Assembly (NCBI GenBank): GCA_038205755.1 | Contig: JBBRBN010000020.1 | Location: forward strand, 1 to 51,986 | Direction of reading: 5' to 3' | DNA: 51,986 nucleotides | DNA from: JANNWF01 sp038205755 | GTDB lineage: Bacteria; Pseudomonadota; Gammaproteobacteria; Xanthomonadales; Xanthomonadaceae | Shown: positions 45,188 through 51,986 of the stretch, piece by piece | How positions within the stretch are numbered: position 1 is the stretch's first letter | Layout of the letters: each line of letters starts with the position of its first letter | Notes under the pieces: generated by a model | What the model was told of the DNA's origin: nothing | The model's input: only the letters and a program-made list of their open reading frames with translations | Database searches by the model: none | Program-made: the position numbers and the translations under genes

Positions 45188-46572
45188 GGCAACAGTTTGC
45201 CCGGATTGAGAATACCAGCGGGATCGAACTGCCGCTTGATGCCGCGCATCAGCTCCAACGTGACCGGATCCAGCGCGCGCTGCATGAAGTCGCGCTTGGC
45301 GAGCCCGATGCCGTGCTCGCCCGACAGCGTGCCACCCAGCGCCAGGACACGGCTGAAAAGTGCGTCCAGACAGATCTCGGCGGCCTGCGCCTGCGCCGCC
45401 ACGCGGCGGTCGAACAGCAGGTTGACATGCAGATTGCCGTTACCGGCGTGGCCGAAGCAGACGATGCGCAACGGATGCTGCCGCTCCAGCGTGCGCATCG
45501 CGTCGACCAGCGCTGGCAGCTGACCGACCGGAACCACCACGTCCTCGTTGACCTTGTCCGGAGCCAGCAGCTTAAGCGCGGGCGACAGCGCCTTGCGCGC
45601 CGCCCACAGCGCAGCCAGTTGCCCGGTGTCATCAGCGCTCTCCAGCGCGACCAGCCCGTCGCCGGCGGCCGCGGCATGGATGGCCCGCAGGGCGTCGGCG
45701 ATTGCTGCCGTTTGGCCGTCGACCTCCAGCAGCAGCATCGCGCCGGCGGCAGCGGGCAGACTGACGCCGCGGCCGCGGACCAGTTCCAGCGCCGCGCCAT
45801 CCATGAACTCCAGCGCGCTGACCGCGACCGGCTGGGCCATGATCCGCGCCACTGCGGCGGCGGCGGACGCGACATCGGCGTACAGCGCGCGCAGGCCGGC
45901 GCGCGCCTGCGGCAGCGGCCGCAGCAGCAAGGTGGCCTCGGTGATCAGGGCCAGCGTGCCCTCGCTGCCGACCAGCAGTCGCGCCAGATCCAGACCGCTG
46001 GCGTTCTTGGTCACCGCCGCGCCACTGCGAAAGCCGCGTCCCCGACCGTCCACGGCGCGCAGCGCCAGCAGGTTGTCGCGGCAGGCGCCGTACTTGACCG
46101 CGCGGGGGCCGCCGGCGTTGCAGGCCAGGTTGCCGCCGATCGTCGACCACGCTGCGGATGTCGGGTCGGGCGCCCAGAAAAACCCCAGCGGCGCCAACGC
46201 CAGCTGCAGGTCGCCGTTGAGCACGCCAGGCTCGACCTGGGCGACCCGATTGCCGCCGTCAATGGAGAGAATGCGGTTCATCCGCTCAAACGACACCACC
46301 ACGCCGCCGGCACTTGGCACGCTGGCGCCGGTGGTGTTGCTGCCACGTCCGCGCGCCACCACCGGTACCGCGTGGGCGTGACAGGCGCCGACAATCGCTT
46401 CGACCTGCTCATGCGACTGCGGCAGCGCAACCGCCTGGGCGGCACCGCTGTAGGCCGAGTTGTCAACGCCGTAGGCGAGCAGGCTGGCGGCATCGGTAAG
46501 CAGCGCGTCAGCGGCCAGCAGGTCGGCCAATTCCGCCAGCAGCGCTGCGGGGGCTTCCGGTCGCCCGCTCAT
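45184..46572 (-). CDS. FAD-linked oxidase, GlcD/D-lactate dehydrogenase type
   Basis: A flavoprotein of 462 residues. The FAD-binding domain shows VVARGRGSNTTGASVP and IGGNLACNAGGPRAVKYG, with LLVGSEGTLALITEATLLL; the C-terminal cap has CFGHAGNGNLHVNLLF and GTLSGEHGIGLAKRDFM, as in glycolate oxidase subunit D and D-2-hydroxyacid dehydrogenases. It probably oxidises a 2-hydroxyacid such as D-lactate or D-2-hydroxyglutarate and passes electrons to quinone or a flavoprotein; the substrate is open. No Fe-S partner subunit is nearby. The ATG at 46572 overlaps the yraN stop. Confidence 0.9.
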   Translation of the reverse strand: MSGRPEAPAALLAELADLLAADALLTDAASLLAYGVDNSAYSGAAQAVALPQSHEQVEAIVGACHAHAVPVVARGRGSNTTGASVPSAGGVVVSFERMNRILSIDGGNRVAQVEPGVLNGDLQLALAPLGFFWAPDPTSAAWSTIGGNLACNAGGPRAVKYGACRDNLLALRAVDGRGRGFRSGAAVTKNASGLDLARLLVGSEGTLALITEATLLLRPLPQARAGLRALYADVASAAAAVARIMAQPVAVSALEFMDGAALELVRGRGVSLPAAAGAMLLLEVDGQTAAIADALRAIHAAAAGDGLVALESADDTGQLAALWAARKALSPALKLLAPDKVNEDVVVPVGQLPALVDAMRTLERQHPLRIVCFGHAGNGNLHVNLLFDRRVAAQAQAAEICLDALFSRVLALGGTLSGEHGIGLAKRDFMQRALDPVTLELMRGIKRQFDPAGILNPGKLLP

Positions 46573-46928
46573 GCGACATCGTCGACGCGGAAAGCGTCGC
46601 GAATCCACTCCGGTGGACCGCCGCCCAGCGCCACCACATCAAACCGGCACGGCCGCTGTGACAGGCTGGGATTGGCCGCAAGCCAGGCGGAGGCAGCCCG
46701 GATCAGCCGACGCTGCTTGCTGGCTGTGATCGAGGCCGCCGCGCCGCCAAAGGCGCGCGACTCGCGATAGCGGACTTCGACAAACACCAGACAATCGGCG
46801 TCGTCCATGATCAGGTCCAGCTCGCCCACCCGGAAGCGCACATTGGCGGCGCGAAAGCGCAGGCCGGCGCGCTCCAGAGCCTGGCGAGCCTGGGCTTCGC
46901 GGGCAGTGCCTTCGGCCTGGCGATCCAT
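46569..46928 (-). CDS. yraN: UPF0102 (YraN) family nuclease-like protein
   Basis: A 119-residue protein of the UPF0102 family with an endonuclease-like fold. The conserved core is visible as GELDLIMDDADCLVFVEVRYR, which carries the E-D...E-V-K/R residues of such folds, and RFDVVAL follows. Its role in the cell is not settled. It lies six bases after lpoA, the usual lpoA-yraN arrangement of gammaproteobacteria, and overlaps the FAD-oxidase start. Confidence 0.93.
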   Translation of the reverse strand: MDRQAEGTAREAQARQALERAGLRFRAANVRFRVGELDLIMDDADCLVFVEVRYRESRAFGGAAASITASKQRRLIRAASAWLAANPSLSQRPCRFDVVALGGGPPEWIRDAFRVDDVA

Positions 46929-46934
46929 GGTCGG

Positions 46935-48698
46935 TTATTCGGGCAGCAGCCCGCCGGAGGCCAGCCGACGTGCCTTGCCGCCGCGGAAATGGACGATGGT
47001 CGGCTGGCTGCGCGCTTCGCCAAACGCGTCCAGGCTGAGATCGCCGGTGGCGGCAGCCAGCGGCAGGTCGGCATCCATCAGCGCGTGCTGGGCGAGCAGC
47101 AGGCGCCAGGCGTCCAGGCCGAAAGCGAACAGGCGGGCGGCAGAGCCGCTGGCGCTGTCAAGGTGAGTTCGCAGGCCGCTGCGCGGCGGCAAGCCCGGGA
47201 CATCCTCGACCAGCCACGGCAGCTCGCTGAACTCGACCCCATCCAGCTCGCGATCCTGCCGGCTGGCGTCGTCGAGCGCATGCAGCATCGAGGTGCCGAT
47301 CATCGGCAGCCCGACCAGCCCGGCAAGCTTGAGTTGCGGGATCAGCAGCCGCGCCTGCTCTGGCCGGACGGCAAGGAAGACCGCGTCAACGCCGGGGTCG
47401 TGCGGAACACTCAGGTCTACCGGTGCGCTGGTCGGCAGGCCGGCGCCGCTCTGTGCCGTGCGCAGTTCGCTGCGGTAGTCGACGCCGGTCGCTGGCAGTA
47501 CGGCGGTCGCCAGCAGCTCTCCGTCCGACTGCAGATGACGGACCCGGAACGCCTCCACCGTGCGCTGCGCCAGTTCATCGGCGCCGGCGACGGCGAGGAC
47601 GCGGCGCAGCCCGCGCTGCTGCATCAGCCTGGCCACCGCTGCTGCTTCGTCCTCTGGCGCCAGCGCAAAGCTCAGCTGGCCGGGCGGCAGCGGGCCGCTG
47701 CTGCGATTGAGCGCCAGCACCGGCACCCGCAGGTCGGTCTCGGCGAACACCGCGCTCACCGCGTCGCGGGTCAGCGGTCCGACCACCTGGTCGACGCCAT
47801 CGGCAACTGCCCGCCGATACGCTTCAACCGCGGACTCGGCGCTGTCGCCAGAGTCGATCAGCTGGATCGTCGCGATGTTGTCGCCGCTGGCGAAGCGGCC
47901 GGCCATGAAGCCATCACGGACCGGCACAGCGACCGCGCGCAGTGGGCCGCTGAGCGGCAGCAGCAGAGCGATCCGGGTGGCTTCGCCAGGCAGGCGGACG
48001 CGGCTGATCCGAGCCGCTGCCGCGTCGCGCAGACCGGCCGGCAGCGCCAGCCCACGCGACGCCAGCGCCCGCGCGGCGAACGGCCGCAGCGGATCGCCCG
48101 GCGCCAGGCTCGCGGCCATGCGCTGCAGCGGAGCGTCGCCGAGCTTGGCCAAGGTGATGCGCACGCGGCGCGCATTGGTGCGCCGCTCGGTGCCTTCGAG
48201 CAGGCCATCGAGCCGGGCGAACTCGGCGGCGGCGGCGGACGGGTCACGTCCTTCCAACGCCCGCCCGCGCAGCTCGTGGAAGCGCGCACGCTGGTTGCTG
48301 GCGCCGCGACCCAGCTCGAGCGGCAGCAGCGCCAGCGCGCGGTCGACGTCGCCGCTGTCCAGCGCCAGCTCCGCGCGCAGCAGCGCCAGCCGCAGGGGCT
48401 CGTCGCCGCTCAGCCGGCGCGCGTCGATCTGCGGCAGCACGCTTTGCACGGCGTCGCGATCACCGTTCTCCCGCCACGCCTCGGCGGCGCGCAGCAGCAG
48501 CCGGTGGCGGTCGCGCCGGCTGCTGTTGGCGGCGTCGACAAACGCCACCGCGGCGCCGCGCAGATCGCCCTCCCGGAACATGGCTTCGGCGCTGGCGGAA
48601 GCGGTGCCGCCGCCGCTCGGCATGGTCACGCAGCCGCTGAGCAGCCCGCTGGTCAGGAGCAAGGCGCACAGCAGGCCACGACGCAGGGTCAGTTTCAT
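46935..48698 (-). CDS. lpoA: Penicillin-binding protein activator LpoA
   Basis: Outer-membrane lipoprotein that reaches through the periplasm to activate the peptidoglycan synthase PBP1a. The signal ends LLSGC (Cys23). A helical, TPR-like N-terminal half (to about residue 240) is followed by a periplasmic-binding-protein-like domain starting TRIALLLPLSGPLRAVAVPVRDGFMAG, with VVGPLTRDAVSAVF and DAVFLAVRPEQARLLIPQLK. The length of 587 is close to the family. The start at 48698 is divergent from rsmI with a 77-base spacer that must hold both promoters. Confidence 0.93.
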   Translation of the reverse strand: MKLTLRRGLLCALLLTSGLLSGCVTMPSGGGTASASAEAMFREGDLRGAAVAFVDAANSSRRDRHRLLLRAAEAWRENGDRDAVQSVLPQIDARRLSGDEPLRLALLRAELALDSGDVDRALALLPLELGRGASNQRARFHELRGRALEGRDPSAAAAEFARLDGLLEGTERRTNARRVRITLAKLGDAPLQRMAASLAPGDPLRPFAARALASRGLALPAGLRDAAAARISRVRLPGEATRIALLLPLSGPLRAVAVPVRDGFMAGRFASGDNIATIQLIDSGDSAESAVEAYRRAVADGVDQVVGPLTRDAVSAVFAETDLRVPVLALNRSSGPLPPGQLSFALAPEDEAAAVARLMQQRGLRRVLAVAGADELAQRTVEAFRVRHLQSDGELLATAVLPATGVDYRSELRTAQSGAGLPTSAPVDLSVPHDPGVDAVFLAVRPEQARLLIPQLKLAGLVGLPMIGTSMLHALDDASRQDRELDGVEFSELPWLVEDVPGLPPRSGLRTHLDSASGSAARLFAFGLDAWRLLLAQHALMDADLPLAAATGDLSLDAFGEARSQPTIVHFRGGKARRLASGGLLPE

Positions 48699-48775
48699 GC
48701 AGGGTCATCAATGTCCACGAATGGCATGATCATAGCGGAAGGCCCGCCGCCGGCAGGTCGCAGTGAGGAGCTCCG

Positions 48776-49651
48776 GTGAGCCAGTTGCCGCCGCGCGTGC
48801 CGGGCACGCTGCATATCGTCGCCACGCCAATCGGCAACCTCGGCGATCTGTCGCCGCGTGCGGTGCAGACGCTGCGTTCGGTGGACGCGATCTGCGCTGA
48901 AGACACCCGCCACACGCGACCGCTGCTGCAGCAGGCGGGCATCGAACGACCGCTCTTGGCGCTGCACGAGCACAACGAGGAGTCGCAGTCGACCGGGCTG
49001 GTGGCGCGGCTGTTGGCCGGTGACTCGCTGGCGCTGGTGAGTGACGCCGGGACGCCGCTGGTCAGCGACCCCGGTTTCAGGCTGGTCGCGGCGGCACGCG
49101 CGGCAGGCATCCGGGTCAGCCCGGTGCCCGGCCCCTGCGCCATCATCGCCGCACTGTCGGTGGCCGGGCTGCCCAGCGACCGCTTCTGCTTCGAGGGGTT
49201 TCTGCCGGCCAAGTCCGCCGCGCGGCGGGCGCGGATCGCCGAGCTGGCCAACGAGCCGCGCACCTTGGTGCTGTACGAGAGCTCGCATCGGATCGAGGAG
49301 GCGCTGGATGATCTGATCACCGAACTTGGGCCGGCCCGTCGTGCGGTGCTTGCGCGGGAACTGACCAAGCGCTTCGAGACCGTGCTGGATGGCGACCTGG
49401 CAGCGCTGCGGGAGACGCTTGCGGCCGACCCCGATCAGCGCCGCGGCGAGTTTGTGCTGGTGCTCGGCGGTGCCGCCGATGATGTCGCCGCGAGACTGGC
49501 CAACGGCCGGCGGCTGTACGCCCGACTGGTGCAGGAGCTGCCGCCATCCCGCGCGGCACGACTGGCGGCCGAACTGAGCGGCGCGCCGCGCCAGGCGCTG
49601 TACGCGGCTGCCATCAGCGAGGCGTCGGCGCCGAATGAATCGTCTGTCTGA
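48776..49651 (+). CDS. rsmI: 16S rRNA 2'-O-ribose C1402 methyltransferase RsmI
   Basis: Methylates the ribose of C1402 in 16S rRNA at the decoding centre. The tetrapyrrole-methylase fold is shown by GTLHIVATPIGNLGDLS, ICAEDTRHTRPLL, LVSDAGTPLVSDPG and PVPGPCAIIAALSVAGLP. The 291 residues match the family. The GTG at 48776 follows GAGGAG at 48765-48770 with ideal spacing. It is divergent from lpoA, a conserved gene pair. Confidence 0.96.
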   Translation: MSQLPPRVPGTLHIVATPIGNLGDLSPRAVQTLRSVDAICAEDTRHTRPLLQQAGIERPLLALHEHNEESQSTGLVARLLAGDSLALVSDAGTPLVSDPGFRLVAAARAAGIRVSPVPGPCAIIAALSVAGLPSDRFCFEGFLPAKSAARRARIAELANEPRTLVLYESSHRIEEALDDLITELGPARRAVLARELTKRFETVLDGDLAALRETLAADPDQRRGEFVLVLGGAADDVAARLANGRRLYARLVQELPPSRAARLAAELSGAPRQALYAAAISEASAPNESSV

Positions 49652-49753
49652 CAGCAGGTTCAACTGACGCTCAGGGAGTCCGTCACAAAGTCGCTCGCAG
49701 GCGCGTCAAATCGGTGCCCTGCTGGGCAACCGTCACTGCTCCGGAGTCCGACC

Positions 49754-50146
49754 ATGTTCACCTTCCTGCTGATTCTCGTGTTCTGCGTGCTTGCCCTGAT
49801 GCTGGTCGGCGCGGTGCTGACGCCCTGGTGGGCGGTTGAAGCGGCGGCCGGCGTCACCGCCGGTATGGCCTCGGGGCTGTTCGGGCTGGGCGCCGGCGTG
49901 GTTGGCGTGTTCACCGGCCTGGCCAGCGCTGGATCGGCGCTGCTGCTGGGCCTGCTGGCCGCCGTTGTGGCGGTGCCGGTCGCGCTGATCGGCGTCCTGC
50001 TGGCGCTGCTGCTTGGTCTGCTGCCGCTGTTGGTTCCCGTCGCGCTGGTGGCGGGGCTGGTATGGCTGATCGTGCGTGCCGGCAGCAGCACGCCGGCGCG
50101 GGTGCCGGCAGCCCTGCCGCCGCCAGCGCCAGTGGCCACCGCGTGA
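49754..50146 (+). CDS. Small hydrophobic membrane protein, unknown function
   Basis: A 130-residue protein with four or five closely spaced membrane segments (LLILVFCVLALMLVGAVL, LLGLLAAVVAVPVALIGVLL and others), a Gly/Ala-rich first loop and a Pro/Ala-rich tail. No family is recognised; such proteins are often annotated as hypothetical. The ATG at 49754 follows CCGGAGTCC. Its TGA overlaps the GTG of the following GFA gene by four bases, so the two are coupled. Confidence 0.7.
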   Translation: MFTFLLILVFCVLALMLVGAVLTPWWAVEAAAGVTAGMASGLFGLGAGVVGVFTGLASAGSALLLGLLAAVVAVPVALIGVLLALLLGLLPLLVPVALVAGLVWLIVRAGSSTPARVPAALPPPAPVATA

Positions 50147-50574
50147 GTGAGTGGCCTGCCGTAACTCATCACGGCGACGTTGGTCGCGCGGTCGTTCATC
50201 GCGGCGGCTGTCACTGCGGACGGGTGCGCTTTCAGGTTGACGCACCCGCTCGCATCGAGGCACTCGACTGCAACTGCTCGATCTGCGCCAAAGCCGGCTT
50301 CCTGCACCTGATCGTGCCCGCCACGGCTTTTCGCCTGCTGTCGGGCCAGGATGATCTGAGCGAGTACCGCTGGGGCACCGGTGCGGCGCGCCATCTGTTC
50401 TGTCGCCACTGCGGAGTGAAAAGTTTCTACGTGCCGCGCTCAAATCCGGACGGCTTCGACGTCAATGTCCGCTGTCTTGATCAGGAGACCATCGCCGAAC
50501 TGGTCGTGACGCCGTTCGAGGGCCGCGGCGACTGGGACGCCCAGGCCGCTGCGATTCGCCACTTGTCGAATTAA
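50143..50574 (+). CDS. GFA/CENP-V family zinc-binding protein
   Basis: A 143-residue protein of the GFA (glutathione-dependent formaldehyde-activating-like) family. The zinc sites are visible: GGCHCGRVRF, then CNCSIC, and FCRHCGVKSFYVPRSNPDG. Many members have no proven activity, so formaldehyde detoxification should not be assumed. The GTG at 50143 overlaps the preceding stop; its 15 extra residues before the first conserved strand are a little longer than usual. It ends two bases before the convergent methyltransferase gene. Confidence 0.92.
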   Translation: MSEWPAVTHHGDVGRAVVHRGGCHCGRVRFQVDAPARIEALDCNCSICAKAGFLHLIVPATAFRLLSGQDDLSEYRWGTGAARHLFCRHCGVKSFYVPRSNPDGFDVNVRCLDQETIAELVVTPFEGRGDWDAQAAAIRHLSN

Positions 50575-50576
50575 CC

Positions 50577-51347
50577 TCAGTCGATCCAGCCGGCGACCAT
50601 CACCCGTTTGTGGTGCACCAGCTGTTCGTAGCCGTCGGCAGGCACCGGCAGTACCTCGACCCGCGAGAACCCGATTCGCTGCATGATCCAGATCAGCGCC
50701 TCGATGCTGGGCACCAGACAAATGCCGGTGGTCGAGGCCTCCGGCCCGTGCGTTTCGCCGGTTTCGTCGATGATTCCAAAGCTGCCCTTGAGCGGGCGCA
50801 CAAAGCGGTAGCTGCCGTAGTCGACCCAGCCGGTCATGCCGGGGACGATCTGGGTCTCGACCAGGCACAGGCGCCGGGTCAGGCTGCGCGCAACGCGCAG
50901 CGCGCCAACCGGATTTTCGAGGTGGTAGATCAGCCCCAGGCACAGCACCAGATCGTGCGCGCCGAGATCCAGCAGCGCCGGATCGTGGACATCGCTGTGC
51001 CGCAGCGACCAGCGATCCAAGGCCAGACAATCGCGGATCAGCGTGGCGTCCTTGATGTGCTCGGCGCGCGCGTCGATGCCGGTCACCCGGCCTATTCCGC
51101 GCTGTGCCAGGTGGGCCGAAAACCAGCCCTGATGGCAGGCCAGATCGATCGCGCTCAGCGCCGACAGGTCGGTACCGAAGGTCGCTTCGACCACCGCATC
51201 CAGCATCTGCGTGCGGGTCCGGTGAATCAGGTCCAGCGCACCGCCATCATAGGTGGGCGTGGCCTGTCCGGACGCCAGCCGGAACGGATAGAACCAGGTT
51301 TTGGCGAGCGCGCGCGCTTCCAGCGCAGCGGAGTCTTGTTCGTTCAT
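50577..51347 (-). CDS. Class I SAM-dependent methyltransferase (CmoB/DUF1698-like)
   Basis: A 256-residue methyltransferase. Motif I is AIDLACHQGWFSAHLA, the next acidic residue lies in VTGIDARAEHI, and motif IV is LVLCLGLIYHLENPVGALR, a pattern shared with the CmoB/DUF1698 group that often modifies tRNA or sugars. The N-terminus (TWFYPFRLASGQATPTYDGG) is also found in related uncharacterised enzymes. The substrate is unknown. The start at 51347 is divergent from the spermidine-synthase-like gene. Confidence 0.85.
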   Translation of the reverse strand: MNEQDSAALEARALAKTWFYPFRLASGQATPTYDGGALDLIHRTRTQMLDAVVEATFGTDLSALSAIDLACHQGWFSAHLAQRGIGRVTGIDARAEHIKDATLIRDCLALDRWSLRHSDVHDPALLDLGAHDLVLCLGLIYHLENPVGALRVARSLTRRLCLVETQIVPGMTGWVDYGSYRFVRPLKGSFGIIDETGETHGPEASTTGICLVPSIEALIWIMQRIGFSRVEVLPVPADGYEQLVHHKRVMVAGWID

Positions 51348-51486
51348 GTCGGGGTCCGGCCGGGGGAGGGAAGTTTAGCCTCTGAGGCGATTTGCCGCCG
51401 CCTGGCGCGCTGCGCGCCAGGCGCAGCAGATCACCCCCCCAAAAAAGCGGGCTACGGACGGCACTGTTTTTTGGGATCATCCCGGC

Positions 51487-51986
51487 ATGCTGCAAAACTG
51501 GATCAGCCAACGCTTTGCCCGTCTGCGCCAGCGCGTTGCGCTGCTGCGCGGGCTTGCGGCGGCGCCAGCGAGCGACCCCGCAGAGCCCGGCAGCGGCGCT
51601 TCGCGCACGCCCATCGTTCGCCGTGGATGGCTGCAAACCTCGCTGCAGTTCACCACTACCGAGGCGCAAAGTCGGATGTGGACGTTCCGCCCACAGGCGC
51701 TGCTGATCGGCTACACCCGCACCATGATGGGTTTCGTGCGGCTGGTGCCGCAGCCGGAGCGGATCGCCATGATCGGCCTGGGCGGCGGTTCGCTGGCCAA
51801 GTACTGTCATCGGCACCTGCCGAGCACCTTGATCGATGTGGTGGAGATCAACCCGCAGGTGATTGCGCTGCGCGCGACCTTCCGGATTCCGCCCGACGAC
51901 CAGCGCTTCCGCATTCACCTGGATGACGGCGCGCAGTTCGTGCGCCGGCACCGCGGCCGCTACGACGCGCTGCTGGTGGATGGCTA
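51487..51986 (+). CDS. Spermidine-synthase-like protein (5' part)
   Basis: An open frame from the ATG at 51487 runs off the end of the window without a stop. After about 60 variable residues comes a Rossmann start of the polyamine synthase type: RIAMIGLGGGSLAKYCHRHL, then IDVVEINPQVIALR (the acidic residue that binds the adenosyl group) and IHLDDGAQFVRRH ... YDALLVDG. These match SpeE-like aminopropyltransferases. Many such proteins lack polyamine activity, so the product name is general. Its length cannot be judged here. Confidence 0.85.
   Translation, partial: MLQNWISQRFARLRQRVALLRGLAAAPASDPAEPGSGASRTPIVRRGWLQTSLQFTTTEAQSRMWTFRPQALLIGYTRTMMGFVRLVPQPERIAMIGLGGGSLAKYCHRHLPSTLIDVVEINPQVIALRATFRIPPDDQRFRIHLDDGAQFVRRHRGRYDALLVDG

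Overview
The window is GC-rich, densely packed chromosomal DNA from a gammaproteobacterium, most likely Xanthomonadales (a Xanthomonas, Lysobacter or Rhodanobacteraceae relative). The assignment rests on three things seen here: a type II secretion operon in the Xanthomonas xps order F-G-H-I-J-K-L-M-N-D, a glyA-nrdR-GNAT-ribD-ribE ... ribBA-ribH-nusB-thiL-pgpA block, and a lpoA/rsmI divergent pair with yraN. I saw no rRNA, tRNA, CRISPR array or transposase gene.

Layout. 1-8549: type II secretion operon, entering inside gspF and ending with the secretin gspD; nearly every gene overlaps the next by a few bases. 8600-13233: an NTF2-sized lipoprotein, then a probably highly expressed exported protein of unknown function (good sigma70-like promoter, UUCG-loop terminator), a second exported protein with an Ig-like segment, and a periplasmic parvulin. 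13563-20108: a Wzm/Wzt-type glycan exporter with two family-2 glycosyltransferases, a methyltransferase and an unusual 616-residue protein that looks like a PqqD-like domain joined to a GT-A-like domain. 20115-20277: a nested inverted repeat resembling a small non-autonomous mobile element; one end of it occurs again at 29863-29890. 20357-25647: ettA, creD and a TPR-GT41 (OGT-like) glycosyltransferase.

25724-39992: glyA, nrdR and the riboflavin/nusB/thiL/pgpA genes. This normally compact block is opened between ribE and ribBA by about 6.6 kb carrying a DUF1800-DUF1501-cytochrome c trio, a DUF805 membrane protein and a secreted protein of unknown function. The first and last of these share a G-[D/N]-G-F-E motif directly after the signal peptide, and the solo repeat end sits exactly at the left junction. 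40041-44354: a 1437-residue secreted protein with 14 RCC1-like repeats, a TolB-like propeller and two copies of a C-terminal domain. 44603-48698 (minus strand): uracil-DNA glycosylase family protein, FAD-linked oxidase, yraN, lpoA. 48776-51986: rsmI, a small membrane protein, a GFA-family protein, a methyltransferase, and the start of a spermidine-synthase-like protein that leaves the window.

How it fits together. Much of the window concerns the cell envelope: a secretion machine, exported proteins and a folding helper next to it, a glycan exporter with its decorating enzymes, a possible protein O-glycosyltransferase, and several secreted proteins of unknown role. The rest is conserved housekeeping (serine/glycine and riboflavin synthesis, NrdR control, translation factors). 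The parts most worth following are the PqqD-like/GT fusion in the glycan cluster, the secreted island inside the rib block with its shared motif and repeat, and the 14-repeat cysteine-paired RCC1 protein.
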